This document shows, piece by piece, positions 26,018 to 35,436 of a stretch of 64,000 nt of DNA (positions within the stretch are counted from its first letter, which is position 1; each line of letters opens with the position of its first letter). A program made the translations under genes and the position numbers. The DNA comes from JAAELZ01 sp965209105. Its GTDB lineage: Bacteria; Pseudomonadota; Gammaproteobacteria; Arenicellales; Poriferihabitantaceae. The stretch covers positions 248,001-312,000 of the forward strand of contig CBDBQB010000033.1 in assembly GCA_965209105.1 (NCBI GenBank). Reading direction: 5' to 3'. Under the pieces are notes generated by a model that was not told the origin of the DNA, searched no databases, and was given only the letters and a program-made list of their open reading frames with translations.

Positions 26018-26306
26018 ATATTAACCCAGATGGCAAATACCCTGCATTCAGGAGGGCTTTTGGCGTGGGCTGGATCAAGGCGGGGTGTGCGGGCAATGGT
26101 CGTTCCCTTGTCTAGCGCCCCAACGCCGAGCCAGTGCACGCCAGAAGCCCCCAACTTATTGATATTCTTGATGGGCCGCCGTGTGCTTGTCCGTAGACTG
26201 CGTTACACAAAGCTTGCTGGAGAACGACTACAGCGGCGTTTGTGTGCCTTGCCACGAACAAGCACACGGCGGCTGAATGCAGGGTATTTGCCATCTGGGT
26301 TAATAT
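26018..26306. mobile_element. MITE-like palindromic element with perfect 34-bp terminal inverted repeats
   Basis: Arms at 26018-26051 and 26273-26306 are perfect reverse complements over 34 bp. Ignoring the outer TA on each side, the element is about 283 bp and flanked by TA dinucleotides, as in Tc1/mariner or IS630-type insertions. Two nested hairpins lie inside: gccgccgtgtgcttgt (26175-26190) with its exact complement at 26258-26273, and an imperfect one pairing about 26053-26072 with 26131-26152. It encodes no protein. The right arm contains the first two bases of the EamA gene's start codon. Confidence 0.75.
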
Positions 26307-27159
26307 GTCCAAACAGCTAAAAGGTGTATTGATCGCCGTGTTCGGTGTCGTGGTCTTAAGTCCTGACACTTTGCTCATTCGTCTTGCTGGTGTTGAACCG
26401 TGGGCGCTGTTAGTTTATCGCGGAATATTGATGGCGGTGGGCACACTGCTATTTTCGAAACTCATTGATTCCACGCCTATTGCTGAGCAATTTACACGCA
26501 TCGGAAGAACCGGTATTTGGTCAGGAATATTTTTTACCATCAGTACGATAGCCTTTGTTAATGCGACCCTCTATACCACCATTGCACAAACCTTGATTAT
26601 CGTTGCCACCTCGCCACTATTCGCCGCGTTCTTTGCGCGTTCTTTGCTGGGCGAGCATCTCAAGTTTCACACCTTAATCGCAATCGTTTGTGTGTTGCTG
26701 GGCATGTTTCTTGTGGTCGGTCAAACCACGGCGTCAGCGCATATCATCGGAAACATTTGTGCGGCAATTTCCGCCATTTCGATTGCGCTAACCTTTGTGC
26801 TCAATCGCAAAAATAAGCAAATCAATATGGTGCCCGCGATGAGCCTAAGTGGTGTGTTGACTGCGCTGGTCGCACTGCCCTTTGCGAGTTGGGTTCCGCT
26901 AAACATAAATTCGCTGGTCGTGATTGTTTCGATGGGGCTGGTCGTTTCATTGGCTTTTGCTTTAATGGCGCTCGCCGCGCAGTATATTTCGGCGGCGGAA
27001 GTGAGCTTAGTTTTACCGCTTGAGACTGTCGGCGGGATTGCGCTGGCGTGGTGGCTCTTAAACGAAGAGCCGAGTGGTCAAACCTTGCTTGGAGCAGCTG
27101 TGATATTACTTACTTTAACGATACATGCACGTTATGCCGCCCGCGCTGGCGAGCGATGA
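26305..27159 (+). CDS. EamA-domain (DMT superfamily) transporter
   Basis: About 284 residues from ATG 26305, with ten predicted membrane helices in two EamA repeats. It starts MSKQLKGVLIAVFGVVVLSP, with the family's DTLLIRL-type stretch soon after. The frame is open to 26242, but that upstream part lies inside the inverted-repeat element. Family members export metabolites or amino acids; the substrate is unknown. The start codon straddles the end of the MITE-like element, so its native promoter may have been displaced. Confidence 0.88.
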   Translation: MSKQLKGVLIAVFGVVVLSPDTLLIRLAGVEPWALLVYRGILMAVGTLLFSKLIDSTPIAEQFTRIGRTGIWSGIFFTISTIAFVNATLYTTIAQTLIIVATSPLFAAFFARSLLGEHLKFHTLIAIVCVLLGMFLVVGQTTASAHIIGNICAAISAISIALTFVLNRKNKQINMVPAMSLSGVLTALVALPFASWVPLNINSLVVIVSMGLVVSLAFALMALAAQYISAAEVSLVLPLETVGGIALAWWLLNEEPSGQTLLGAAVILLTLTIHARYAARAGER

Positions 27160-27364
27160 GACCTGTAATGGCGCCATCCACTTTGATATTGTGCGGGCGA
27201 TGAACGGCTAAAGTTGGGGTGTTTTTCTGCCTACTTCTATCTAGTTTGAAACCTTATGCTGAGGCCTTTGACCGCGCGATCACGATTTATGTAAATAGCA
27301 AAGGCGTGGTTGTCTGTGAATCCACTCAAATACCCGCTGTAGCAAAATGTTCTACGGTGATATC

Positions 27365-29848
27365 TCAGGGGCTTGCCGATTCTAACTGCCATATATCCCG
27401 ATTGTAATCTTGCATGGTTCTATCGGTGGAAAACTTGCCACTAAAGGCAGTGTTTAGGATGCTCATGCGCTGCCATTTCTGCTGATCCTGATAGTCGGTG
27501 GCGGCCAGTTGTTGCGCATCAACATAAGCGCGAAAATCTGCAGCCACTAGCCATGGGTCGTTGTTGCCCCGGATCGCGTGGATAATATCGGTGAAAAGAC
27601 CGCGCTCATTTTGACTGAAATGATTCTTTTCAAGTAACGCCATGGTTCGCGTAAAATCAGCATCACCGGCAATAATGGCGTTCGGATCATAGTGATGGCG
27701 AGTGCTTTCTACCTCGGCTGCATCCAAGCCAAACAAAAAGAAATTTTCTTCCCCCACTTCTTCACGAATTTCGATATTTGCACCATCGAGTGTGCCGATG
27801 GTCAAGGCGCCATTCATCATGAATTTCATATTGCCGGTACCAGAAGCTTCCTTGCCTGCGGTAGAAATCTGTTCCGATAGATCGGCTGCTGGGCAGATGA
27901 CCTCCATGGCAGAAACGCGAAAGTTAGGAAAAAACACCAACTTAAGTTTATCGCCCACATCCGCGTCATTATTGATGACATCTGCAACATTATTGACCAG
28001 CTTAATAATCAACTTGGCCATGTAATAGCCGGGCGCTGCTTTACCGCCGATCAACACACAGCGAGGCGTCCAATTCTCCGTATCGCCGCGTTTTATTCGG
28101 TCATAGAGGTGGATAACGTGTAGTACATTCAGCAACTGACGCTTGTACTCATGAATGCGCTTGACTTGAATATCAAACATCGCGTCTGTGCGAAAAACCA
28201 CGCCACATTTTTCTTCGACGAGCTGTGCCAGTCTTTGCTTGTTTTGCATTTTGCATTCAGACCATTGACGCTGGAAATCAGCGTCATCCGAATAGGCCGC
28301 CAGTGCCTGCAATTTATCCAGTTGCGTAATCCAGCCCTCTCCGATGGTTTCGCTGATCAAGGCTGACATGGGTTTATTGCACCATGCCATCCAGCGGCGC
28401 TGGGTCACACCATTGGTTTTATTATTAAATTTCTCTGGCCAAAGCGCATAAAAATCTGAGAATAGCCCCTCGACAAGAAGTTCGGAGTGTAATTGTGCGA
28501 CACCGTTAATCGAAAAACTGCCCACGATGGCCAGATAGGCCATGCGTACTTGCTGCACGTCGCCTTCTTCGATGATCGACATATCTCGTTGGCGCTGTCT
28601 ATCGCCGGGCCATTTCTGTTCCACAGCGAGCAAAAAATGCTTGTTAATTTGGTAGATAATATCGAGCAAACGAGGCAACAATCGACCAAACAAATGCACT
28701 GGCCAACGCTCCAAAGCCTCTGGCAACAAGGTATGGTTAGTGTAAGCCATGGTTTGGGTGGTAATCGCCCACGCCTCGTCCCATTCAATTCCGTGTTCAT
28801 CCATGAGTAATCGCATCAACTCGGCGACCGAGACAGTCGGATGGGTATCATTGAGCTGAAACACATTTCTTTGCGAGAACTGGCTGAAATCCTCGCCGTT
28901 CTGATCAACCCACTGACGCAGCACATCTTTGAGGCTGGCTGAGGCGAGGAAATACTGTTGCCGCAATCGAAGTTCCTTACCGTTCTCGCTGGCGTCGTTC
29001 GGATATAACACCATGGAGATTTTTTCGGCGTCATTTTTGGCTGCCACCGACTCAGGGTAGCTACCGTCGTTGAATTCTCCCAAATCGAATTCATCGGTTG
29101 CCGCTGAACTCCATAAACGCAGCGTATTGACATGACGATTTTTATATCCAGGTACCGGCACGTCGTAAGGCACGGCAAGCACATCGTGAGTATCTACCCA
29201 ACGACTGCGTGCTAAGCCCGCGGCGTCGTGATACTGCTCCACACGGCCAGCAAAATGTACGCGCTGGGCGTACTCAGATCGTTCCAGTTCCCAGACATTA
29301 CCATCACGCAACCAGTGATCGGGTTCTTCCACCTGATGACCGTCCTCGATACGCTGTCGGAACATGCCATATTCATAGCGAATACCGTAGCCGGTGACGG
29401 GCAATTTCAAGGTCGCGCAACTATCCACGAAGCAAGCAGCCAAGCGACCCAATCCACCATTACCCAGACCCGCATCCTGTTCTTCATCGATCAGCTCTTC
29501 ATACTCCAGGCCCAGGGCGTGCAATGCTTCGCTTGTTCGCTCGTCAAAGCCTAAATTGAGCACCGCATTGCCCAGTGCGCGCCCCATCAGAAACTCCAGA
29601 GACAGGTAATAGGCACGCTTGTGGGTATTTTCAAATTCTGCCTTTCTAGCGGCACGCCAGTCCTGCATCAAGAAATCACGAATGGTATAGGCCAAGGCCT
29701 GATACTTGTATTGCTTAGAGCCGGTGGTACGATAAACGCCCAGTGTCCGCACATAGTGACGCTGTATCTCCGCGACCAGCCCTTTGCTGGAGCTGTCGAG
29801 GCTTGGAGCGTTCTCTATGTCATATTTTTGTGTCGATTTTTGAATCAT
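27365..29848 (-). CDS. glgP: Glycogen/maltodextrin phosphorylase
   Basis: Releases glucose-1-phosphate from the non-reducing ends of alpha-1,4-glucan with pyridoxal phosphate. 827 residues, the normal size. The PLP lysine region EASGTGNMKFMMNGALTIGT is intact, as is the N-terminal NGGLGRLAACFVDSCATL block. It stands about 8.5 kb from the rest of the glycogen genes, with the cyo operon between, on its own transcript. A short palindrome lies just upstream. Confidence 0.97.
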   Translation of the reverse strand: MIQKSTQKYDIENAPSLDSSSKGLVAEIQRHYVRTLGVYRTTGSKQYKYQALAYTIRDFLMQDWRAARKAEFENTHKRAYYLSLEFLMGRALGNAVLNLGFDERTSEALHALGLEYEELIDEEQDAGLGNGGLGRLAACFVDSCATLKLPVTGYGIRYEYGMFRQRIEDGHQVEEPDHWLRDGNVWELERSEYAQRVHFAGRVEQYHDAAGLARSRWVDTHDVLAVPYDVPVPGYKNRHVNTLRLWSSAATDEFDLGEFNDGSYPESVAAKNDAEKISMVLYPNDASENGKELRLRQQYFLASASLKDVLRQWVDQNGEDFSQFSQRNVFQLNDTHPTVSVAELMRLLMDEHGIEWDEAWAITTQTMAYTNHTLLPEALERWPVHLFGRLLPRLLDIIYQINKHFLLAVEQKWPGDRQRQRDMSIIEEGDVQQVRMAYLAIVGSFSINGVAQLHSELLVEGLFSDFYALWPEKFNNKTNGVTQRRWMAWCNKPMSALISETIGEGWITQLDKLQALAAYSDDADFQRQWSECKMQNKQRLAQLVEEKCGVVFRTDAMFDIQVKRIHEYKRQLLNVLHVIHLYDRIKRGDTENWTPRCVLIGGKAAPGYYMAKLIIKLVNNVADVINNDADVGDKLKLVFFPNFRVSAMEVICPAADLSEQISTAGKEASGTGNMKFMMNGALTIGTLDGANIEIREEVGEENFFLFGLDAAEVESTRHHYDPNAIIAGDADFTRTMALLEKNHFSQNERGLFTDIIHAIRGNNDPWLVAADFRAYVDAQQLAATDYQDQQKWQRMSILNTAFSGKFSTDRTMQDYNRDIWQLESASP

Positions 29849-29866
29849 GGCTACCTAAGTGGAACG

Positions 29867-29890
29867 AATATAAGTTCGAGCACTTATATT
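29867..29890. promoter_or_regulatory. Palindrome upstream of glgP, possible operator
   Basis: Perfect 9-bp arms aatataagt (29867-29875) and acttatatt (29882-29890) around a 6-nt centre, ending 19 bp before the glgP start codon. The symmetry and position suggest a regulator-binding site or a 5' UTR hairpin. No known consensus is matched. Confidence 0.45.
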
Positions 29891-30141
29891 CAAGCGCGAA
29901 CATTGTGATGAGGGGGAATGCGAACCTTACGCTGGGAAAAATTGGCGTTTCGAGAAGCGGCGGAACTCTATCCAAAGTGGTTGCCTATGTCAATTTATAA
30001 GCCATATAGGCGCCATCAGAATTACGCAGGACACGAGGCTAGCATCGACAGTTCGGAACTAGGCTTGTGCCTCGGTAAAACCAATCCGGCCAATAGACGC
30101 ATAATCGACCTCCACTGGATAACCCCAAGCATCCGCATATT

Positions 30142-30798
30142 TTATTGCCCTCTGCGTTCAAGCCAGATCGCCCGCGTGGTCATCCCCGCGAGCAATAGCG
30201 CCAAGCCGTACCAAGTCAGCGCGTAGACGAGATGAGGATTTCGATAGCTGATTCGGGTCAGGCCACCGATGGGTAATCCGCCGGGATTGGCGGTGTCGTC
30301 AGCATCGATAAAATACGGTGCAACTTGGACGAGGTCGCGGGCATGAGAGATCGCGCCAATATCACGCGAATACCAGTGTTCCTCGTCAGGGTCATTCTCA
30401 CGCAGCGGGATTCCGCCGGGTTCGCTTATGCGCAACAACCCCGTCACTGAGACTTCGCCTTCGATTAAGCCCGCCTCGCGTTGAGCCGGATTCGCGGCAG
30501 CGGTGGGCACGTAGCCACGGTTGATTAAAACGGTTTCGCCGCTGCGAGTCAGCAGTGGTGTTAATACCCAGTAACCATTGCCGTATTCGGTTAATGCCCA
30601 AACCAGTGTTTCCTGCGAGTGCAAAAATTGCCCAGAGACAGTGACGCGCAGGTATTCATCTGTTTTCTGGTTAATGCGCGGCCAAGCGGCCGCCTTCGGT
30701 GCGACAACGGGCGCGGCGAAGGCACGGCTTTCCACCCGTTCGATCAGCGCGAGTTTCCAGCTGAGTCGTCTGATTTGCCAGTTGCCGAGTAGCAACAA
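30142..30798 (-). CDS. SURF1 family protein (cytochrome oxidase assembly), true start upstream and unclear
   Basis: A SURF1/Shy1-type protein, helping heme a or o insertion into terminal oxidases. It keeps the family's NWQIRRLSWKLALI after the first helix, the ILINRGYVP-type segment and the C-terminal helix YALTWYGLALLLAGM. The first usable start codon in frame (TTG at 30798) lies inside the first membrane helix. The same frame stays open to about 30939 and encodes a basic stretch plus the rest of that helix (RIPALFWLGVICISIIGLL), but contains no ATG, GTG or TTG. A rare start codon or a frameshift is likely. It follows cyoABCD, where SURF1 genes often occur. Confidence 0.85.
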   Translation of the reverse strand: MLLLGNWQIRRLSWKLALIERVESRAFAAPVVAPKAAAWPRINQKTDEYLRVTVSGQFLHSQETLVWALTEYGNGYWVLTPLLTRSGETVLINRGYVPTAAANPAQREAGLIEGEVSVTGLLRISEPGGIPLRENDPDEEHWYSRDIGAISHARDLVQVAPYFIDADDTANPGGLPIGGLTRISYRNPHLVYALTWYGLALLLAGMTTRAIWLERRGQ

Positions 30799-31177
30799 GC
30801 CGATTATTGAGATGCAGATTACCCCTAGCCAGAATAGGGCAGGAATTCGGCCAGGTCTTGATAAATAATTGCGCTTAGCCGCTGTCTTGGTCTTGAGATC
30901 AGTGATGTTTGAAAAATCCAGTTTGACCCTGAATGGCTTTCAGGCAATCTGGCGTTGAAACCAGAACAAAATTACCCAGGGCATCGCAGCAGCAGGGCAT
31001 CGCAGGGCCAAGGCCTTGCACGATAGTTATCCAACCTTCTTTGCTAGGGAGACCGAAAATGCCATTTATTTCGTACACTATTGGCAGGGATCACCCGCGC
31101 TTGCGATCGAGGTTTTGATCGCGGTGGCGCATGATACGGTTCTGTTCCAGCAGGCTCGCTGACCGCAGCCGTGTAGC
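30799..31177. other. Gap between cyoD and SURF1
   Basis: The left third holds the upstream part of the SURF1 frame. The middle carries a GTG-started 59-codon minus-strand frame (30899-31078, VYEINGIFGLPSKEGW...), which I do not recognise; its stop overlaps the extended SURF1 frame. There is a 12-bp direct repeat, agggcatcgcag, near 30978 and 30993. No cyoE is present. No promoter or terminator stands out. Confidence 0.4.
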
Positions 31178-31546
31178 TTATGGCAACGCGTTAACGACGT
31201 CCATCATGGGCATCATATTGCGATCAAGATGATACATAATCCATATCGAGCCCGAGATTGCAATGACCACCAACATCAGCGTGAAGGCAAGCGAGATAAG
31301 CACCCAGCCCGCTTCTGATTGGGTGTTCAGGTGCAAGAAATAGATCATGTGTACGACCATTTGCACGATGCCGAAGCTGATAACGAAAAAGATGGTCAGC
31401 CCCGTGCTCTCGAGCACCTCGCCCAGCACCAACCAGAATGGGATAGCGGTCAGCACCACGGACAGCCAAAAACCGATCATGTACTCCCGAAAACTGGCGT
31501 GTGGCGCGCCCTCTACGTGCTGCGCTATGTCGTGATGAGCGCTCAT
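31178..31546 (-). CDS. cyoD: Cytochrome o ubiquinol oxidase subunit IV
   Basis: A 122-residue, three-helix subunit of the bo3-type quinol oxidase. The frame is open to 31627, but MSAHHDIAQHVEG at 31546 is chosen because it gives a 4-bp ATGA overlap with cyoC and normal subunit length. Typical features are REYMIGFWLSVVLTAIPFWLV and the QMVVHMIYFLHL helix. Confidence 0.95.
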   Translation of the reverse strand: MSAHHDIAQHVEGAPHASFREYMIGFWLSVVLTAIPFWLVLGEVLESTGLTIFFVISFGIVQMVVHMIYFLHLNTQSEAGWVLISLAFTLMLVVIAISGSIWIMYHLDRNMMPMMDVVNALP

Positions 31547-32172
31547 ACCAATACCCCCGTCAAGTACACCAATGAAAATACGCCGAGCCAGACCAGATCT
31601 AGAAAATGCCAGAACATGCTCAGACAAAACAGTCGGCGCTGGTTGGCGACCGTTAAGCCGTGTAACTTAGTTTGCACCATCAATACCACCAACCACAGTA
31701 GGCCGAAGAATACATGTATGCCATGGGTGCCGACCAGCGCATAAAATGAGGACCACGAAGCGCTAGATTGAGGCGAGGCACCGATATGGATCAAATGATT
31801 AAATTCGTAAATTTCAATGCCAATAAATGCGGCGCCCAAAATCCCGGTGATTGCCAGCCAAAATAACGTGCCGTTAAGTCGGTTCTGCTGCATTTGCAAG
31901 ATAGCAAAGCCATAGGTAATTGAGGACAACAACAGACAGAAAGTCGATACTAGGATTAACTTTATATCGAACACATCCGCCGGTAGTGGCGTGCCTGCGT
32001 AGTTAGAGCCTACCACTGCTCGGGTGGCAAATAGCACCGCGAAGATAAGGCAATCGCTCATCAGGTAAAGCCAAAACCCGAGCAAGGTGCCGGGCGTGTG
32101 ATGCGGCTCTTCTTTTAGATAAAAATCGACTGCCTCATCGGCTTGATCGTTGACTGCGGTTACACTGTTCAT
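31543..32172 (-). CDS. cyoC: Cytochrome o ubiquinol oxidase subunit III
   Basis: 209 residues, five membrane helices, of the COX3 family (LGFWLYLMSDCLIFAVLFA, THGIHVFFGLLWL, WHFLDLVWLGVFSLVYL). It overlaps cyoB and cyoD by 4 bp on each side, so the three are tightly coupled. Confidence 0.97.
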   Translation of the reverse strand: MNSVTAVNDQADEAVDFYLKEEPHHTPGTLLGFWLYLMSDCLIFAVLFATRAVVGSNYAGTPLPADVFDIKLILVSTFCLLLSSITYGFAILQMQQNRLNGTLFWLAITGILGAAFIGIEIYEFNHLIHIGASPQSSASWSSFYALVGTHGIHVFFGLLWLVVLMVQTKLHGLTVANQRRLFCLSMFWHFLDLVWLGVFSLVYLTGVLV

Positions 32173-34202
32173 CGTGCGCCCCCATTGGCCAGCTGTGCGC
32201 TGCGTTCGGCCTCGATGGCTTCGACTTGCTCGACCGGAATATAGTATTCCCGGTCATAGTTGAAGGTATGGATAATGGCGCCCAGGATTGCGGCGATAAA
32301 ACTGCCGATCGCAAGCCACCAAATGTGCCAAACGAGCGCAAAGGCCATCAGCGTGCAGATCATCGCGAGAACAAAGCCAGCACCCGTATTTTTGGGCATG
32401 TGGATGGCATTAAAACCGTCAGCAGGGCGCACATAACCGCGCTGCTTCATGTCCCACCAAGCATCGAATTTATGAACCTTCGGCGAAAACGCGAAGTTAT
32501 ATTGTGGGGGGGGCGATGAGGTCGACCATTCTAGCGTACGCCCATCTCCATTCCAGGGGTCACCGCTGTCATCGCGTAATTCCTCTCGCTTTTGATAGCT
32601 CACGACCAGCTGTATGAAAAAGGCCGCAATCCCTACCGTGATGAACAAAGCGCCAATCGTGGCGGTATTAAAATAGGTGCTGAGCGTGGTATCCGGAAAT
32701 TGGCTCAGGCGCCGCGTGACGCCCATCAGGCCGAGCGCATAGAGCGGCATAAAGGCCAGATAAAAGCCGATCACCCAAGCCCAGAATGAAATTTTGCCCC
32801 AAAAAGGATCGAGACGGTAACCAAAGGCTTTTGGAAACCAGAAGATGATCCCCGCAAACGCGCCAAACACAACGCCGCCGATAATCACATTGTGAAAATG
32901 TGCAATCAGAAATAGGCTGTTGTGCAATACAAAATCTGCGGGCGGTACCGCCAACAATACCCCCGTCATGCCGCCGATGACGAAAGTAATGATAAATGCG
33001 ATGGTCCACATCATGGGTAGCTCGTAAGTGATGCGCCCCTTATACATGGTGAACAACCAATTGAATATCTTCGCCCCGGTCGGGATCGAGATGATCATGG
33101 TGGTGATGCCGAAAAAGGCATTGACGCTGGATCCTGAGCCCATGGTGAAGAAATGATGCAACCAGACGATATAAGACAAGATCGTGATCACCAGAATCGC
33201 ATAGACCATCGAGTCATAGCCAAATATTTGCTTACGACAATGGGTTGCAACCACCTCGGAAAAAACGCCGAAAACGGGCAAGATCAGGATATAGACTTCA
33301 GGGTGTCCCCATATCCAGATCAGGTTGATGTACATCATGGCGTTGCCGCCCAACTCGTTGGTGAAAAAATGTGTGCCAACGTAGCGATCTAGGGTCAACA
33401 GCGCGAGCACCGCGGTCAACACTGGAAAAGAGGCAACGATCAGCACGTTGGTCGCCAGCGCAGTCCAGCTGAATATCGACAATTTCATGTACGTCATGCC
33501 CGGCGCACGCATTTTAACTATAGTGACCAGTAGATTGATGCCCGATAATGTGGTGCCAATGCCGGCTATCTGTAAGGCCCATATGTAGTAATCGACGCCG
33601 ACGCTGGGGCTGAAAGTAATGCCCGATAGCGGCGGATAGGCTAGCCAGCCGGTTTGCCCGAATTCGCCAATAAACAGGGAAATATTGACCAATACGGCGC
33701 CCCCGACGGTCATCCAAAAACTAAAATTATTGAGGAATGGAAAGGCCACATCGCGCGCACCGATCTGTAGGGGCATCACATAATTCATCAGCCCCGTCAC
33801 AAATGGCATGGCGACAAAAAATATCATTATCATGCCATGCGCGGTAAATATTTGGTCGTAGTGATGGGCGTCCAAAAAGCCTTCTCCCCCGCTGGCCGCC
33901 ATGGATTGGTGCGCGCGCATCAGCAGGGCATCAGCGAAGCCACGTATCAGCATGACCAGCCCAAGGATGATGTACATAATGCCTATTTTCTTGTGGTCGA
34001 TACTGGTGAACCATTCTTTCCAGAGATAGCTCCAAAGCCCTTTGTAGGTCACCCAGCCGAACACCGCGCCGCCGCCGATGAGGACTGCGATGAAGGTCAT
34101 CAGCAGGATGGGTTCGTAGTAGGGGATGACCTCCCAAGACAGTTTTCCAAATAGTGGCGACCAGCGATCTTCGGCATAAAGGGCTGCGTAATCTTTAGAC
34201 AT
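32169..34202 (-). CDS. cyoB: Cytochrome o ubiquinol oxidase subunit I
   Basis: The catalytic heme-copper subunit that reduces O2 to water and pumps protons. 677 residues, about 15 helices. Heme and CuB ligands are visible: H in FTAHGMIMIFFVAMP, the HPEVYILILP motif (His-Tyr), IVWLHHFFTMG (His pair) and LIAHFHNVIIGG (His pair). It is 15 bp downstream of the cyoA 3' part. Confidence 0.98.
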   Translation of the reverse strand: MSKDYAALYAEDRWSPLFGKLSWEVIPYYEPILLMTFIAVLIGGGAVFGWVTYKGLWSYLWKEWFTSIDHKKIGIMYIILGLVMLIRGFADALLMRAHQSMAASGGEGFLDAHHYDQIFTAHGMIMIFFVAMPFVTGLMNYVMPLQIGARDVAFPFLNNFSFWMTVGGAVLVNISLFIGEFGQTGWLAYPPLSGITFSPSVGVDYYIWALQIAGIGTTLSGINLLVTIVKMRAPGMTYMKLSIFSWTALATNVLIVASFPVLTAVLALLTLDRYVGTHFFTNELGGNAMMYINLIWIWGHPEVYILILPVFGVFSEVVATHCRKQIFGYDSMVYAILVITILSYIVWLHHFFTMGSGSSVNAFFGITTMIISIPTGAKIFNWLFTMYKGRITYELPMMWTIAFIITFVIGGMTGVLLAVPPADFVLHNSLFLIAHFHNVIIGGVVFGAFAGIIFWFPKAFGYRLDPFWGKISFWAWVIGFYLAFMPLYALGLMGVTRRLSQFPDTTLSTYFNTATIGALFITVGIAAFFIQLVVSYQKREELRDDSGDPWNGDGRTLEWSTSSPPPQYNFAFSPKVHKFDAWWDMKQRGYVRPADGFNAIHMPKNTGAGFVLAMICTLMAFALVWHIWWLAIGSFIAAILGAIIHTFNYDREYYIPVEQVEAIEAERSAQLANGGAR

Positions 34203-34217
34203 TGTCGTTTGTTTCTC

Positions 34218-35191
34218 CTAGTGCTGGGCGGATGATTGTTTAGGCTCAGCCGGTTCGGAACCGTGCGCCTTAGGGGACATGTGCTCATCGTCACAGCGGG
34301 TACCAGCTTCGACGCAGTGGTTCAGGATGTCGTGAAATAGATCCTGATCGAAGCCACTATAATAAACAACGGGATGGCCGATGGTTTGTGCATGCAGTTC
34401 GAGGTAGGCTTGCCGGTTAAGCACCCCTTCCTTCGAGCTGCGTAACTTGTCGATCCAATTGTCAAATCCGGGCTCGTCTAATCCGTGAAATTTAAAGCGC
34501 ATTTGTGAAAAGCCCTGGCCGCTATAATTCCCGAAAAGCCGTCGAAGACGCCTTCTGAATTGATGACTGCATTCAGCTTGGTTTCCATTCCTGACATGGC
34601 GTAAATTTGTCCAGCGAGTGCCGGAATATAAAGTGAGTTCATCACCGAATCCGAGGTGATCTTGAATCGGATCGGTCGGTCAACCGGTGCGGCGACCTCG
34701 TTGACGGTTGCGACGCCCTGCTCAGGGTAGATAAATAACCACTTCCAATCCAGCGCCACCACTTCGATGACGAGGGTCTCAGTATTTTCAGAAAGGGGCT
34801 TGTCCGCGCTGATCCGAGTGATCGGCATATAAGGATCGAGCCGGTGGGTCGCCACAAAGGTGATGCCACTTAACACCAGAATAATCGCCAGCGGCGCCGT
34901 CCAGATAATGGTTTCGAGCGTGGCCGAATGATGCCAGTCAGGATCGTACTCGGCCTCGCGATTCGAGGCGCGGTATTTCCAGGCGAAATAGATGCTCAGG
35001 GCAATCACTGGAACGATGACGAGCAACATTAACAACGTAGAGAGATTGATTAAAAACGCCTGTTGTTTCGCAATGTCACCGGAAGGGTTCATGACCACCC
35101 AATTGCAAGCGGATAGTGTCAGAATACTGATCCACAATACGCCGTGGGCGATAAGCCGAAATTTTCTCGGTGTTTGATCTTTCTCCATCAT
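34218..35191 (-). pseudogene. cyoA: Cytochrome o ubiquinol oxidase subunit II, interrupted by a one-base frameshift
   Basis: Quinol oxidase subunit II, a lipoprotein with two helices and a cupredoxin-like domain without CuA. The first frame (34478-35191; ATG at 35191 preferred to TTG at 35203) has the lipobox LSAC and runs to GVFDGFSG, then becomes nonsense and stops. The second frame (34218-34502, extended upstream) supplies NYSGQGFSQMRFKFHG and the normal C-terminus. The join is near 34529-34533 (minus strand TCGGGAATTAT), where one base is missing from a GGN-AAT codon pair. The rest of the operon is intact, so a sequencing or assembly error or a very recent mutation is likely. Confidence 0.85.
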
Positions 35192-35436
35192 TGTCTTGCC
35201 CAAGGGCGCTGTGATCTCGGTTAGTTTAGAGTGAATATCGAATCCACGCCGGCTCGAAGTCGGTCACGTCGATGTACTTTAATCGAGACGGTTGCGTCGC
35301 CCGAATGACGCAAGGATCTCTAAAATTATGCTTTTTTGAAATTGTGATTTACGTATTTATGCTGAGGATTATGATACATGACTTTATCTTAAAACTGCTG
35401 AATAAATTTCGAGATTAAGCCATTTAATACCTAATA

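Noticed and set aside
26018..26306. Integron attC site
   Set aside because: The expected RYYYAAC/GTTRRRY core pairs are absent, there is no integrase, and the perfect long arms fit a MITE better.
25845..26310. Chromosomal origin next to rpmH
   Set aside because: No DnaA boxes, no dnaA, and the region is explained by the palindromic element.
27219..27407. 62-codon plus-strand frame after the EamA gene
   Set aside because: It overlaps the 3' end of glgP in antisense, has no clear ribosome-binding site and matches nothing I know.
30899..31078. 59-codon frame between cyoD and SURF1
   Set aside because: Readable as protein but short, GTG-started without a Shine-Dalgarno and overlapping the SURF1 frame; mentioned only under the gap.
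34520..34540. Programmed frameshift in cyoA
   Set aside because: No slippery heptamer or stimulatory structure is evident, and cyoA is not known to use one; error or mutation is simpler.
35292..35313. ttgcgtc/gacgcaa dyad upstream of cyoA
   Set aside because: A 7-bp dyad with an 8-nt loop is too weak to call an operator without other support.
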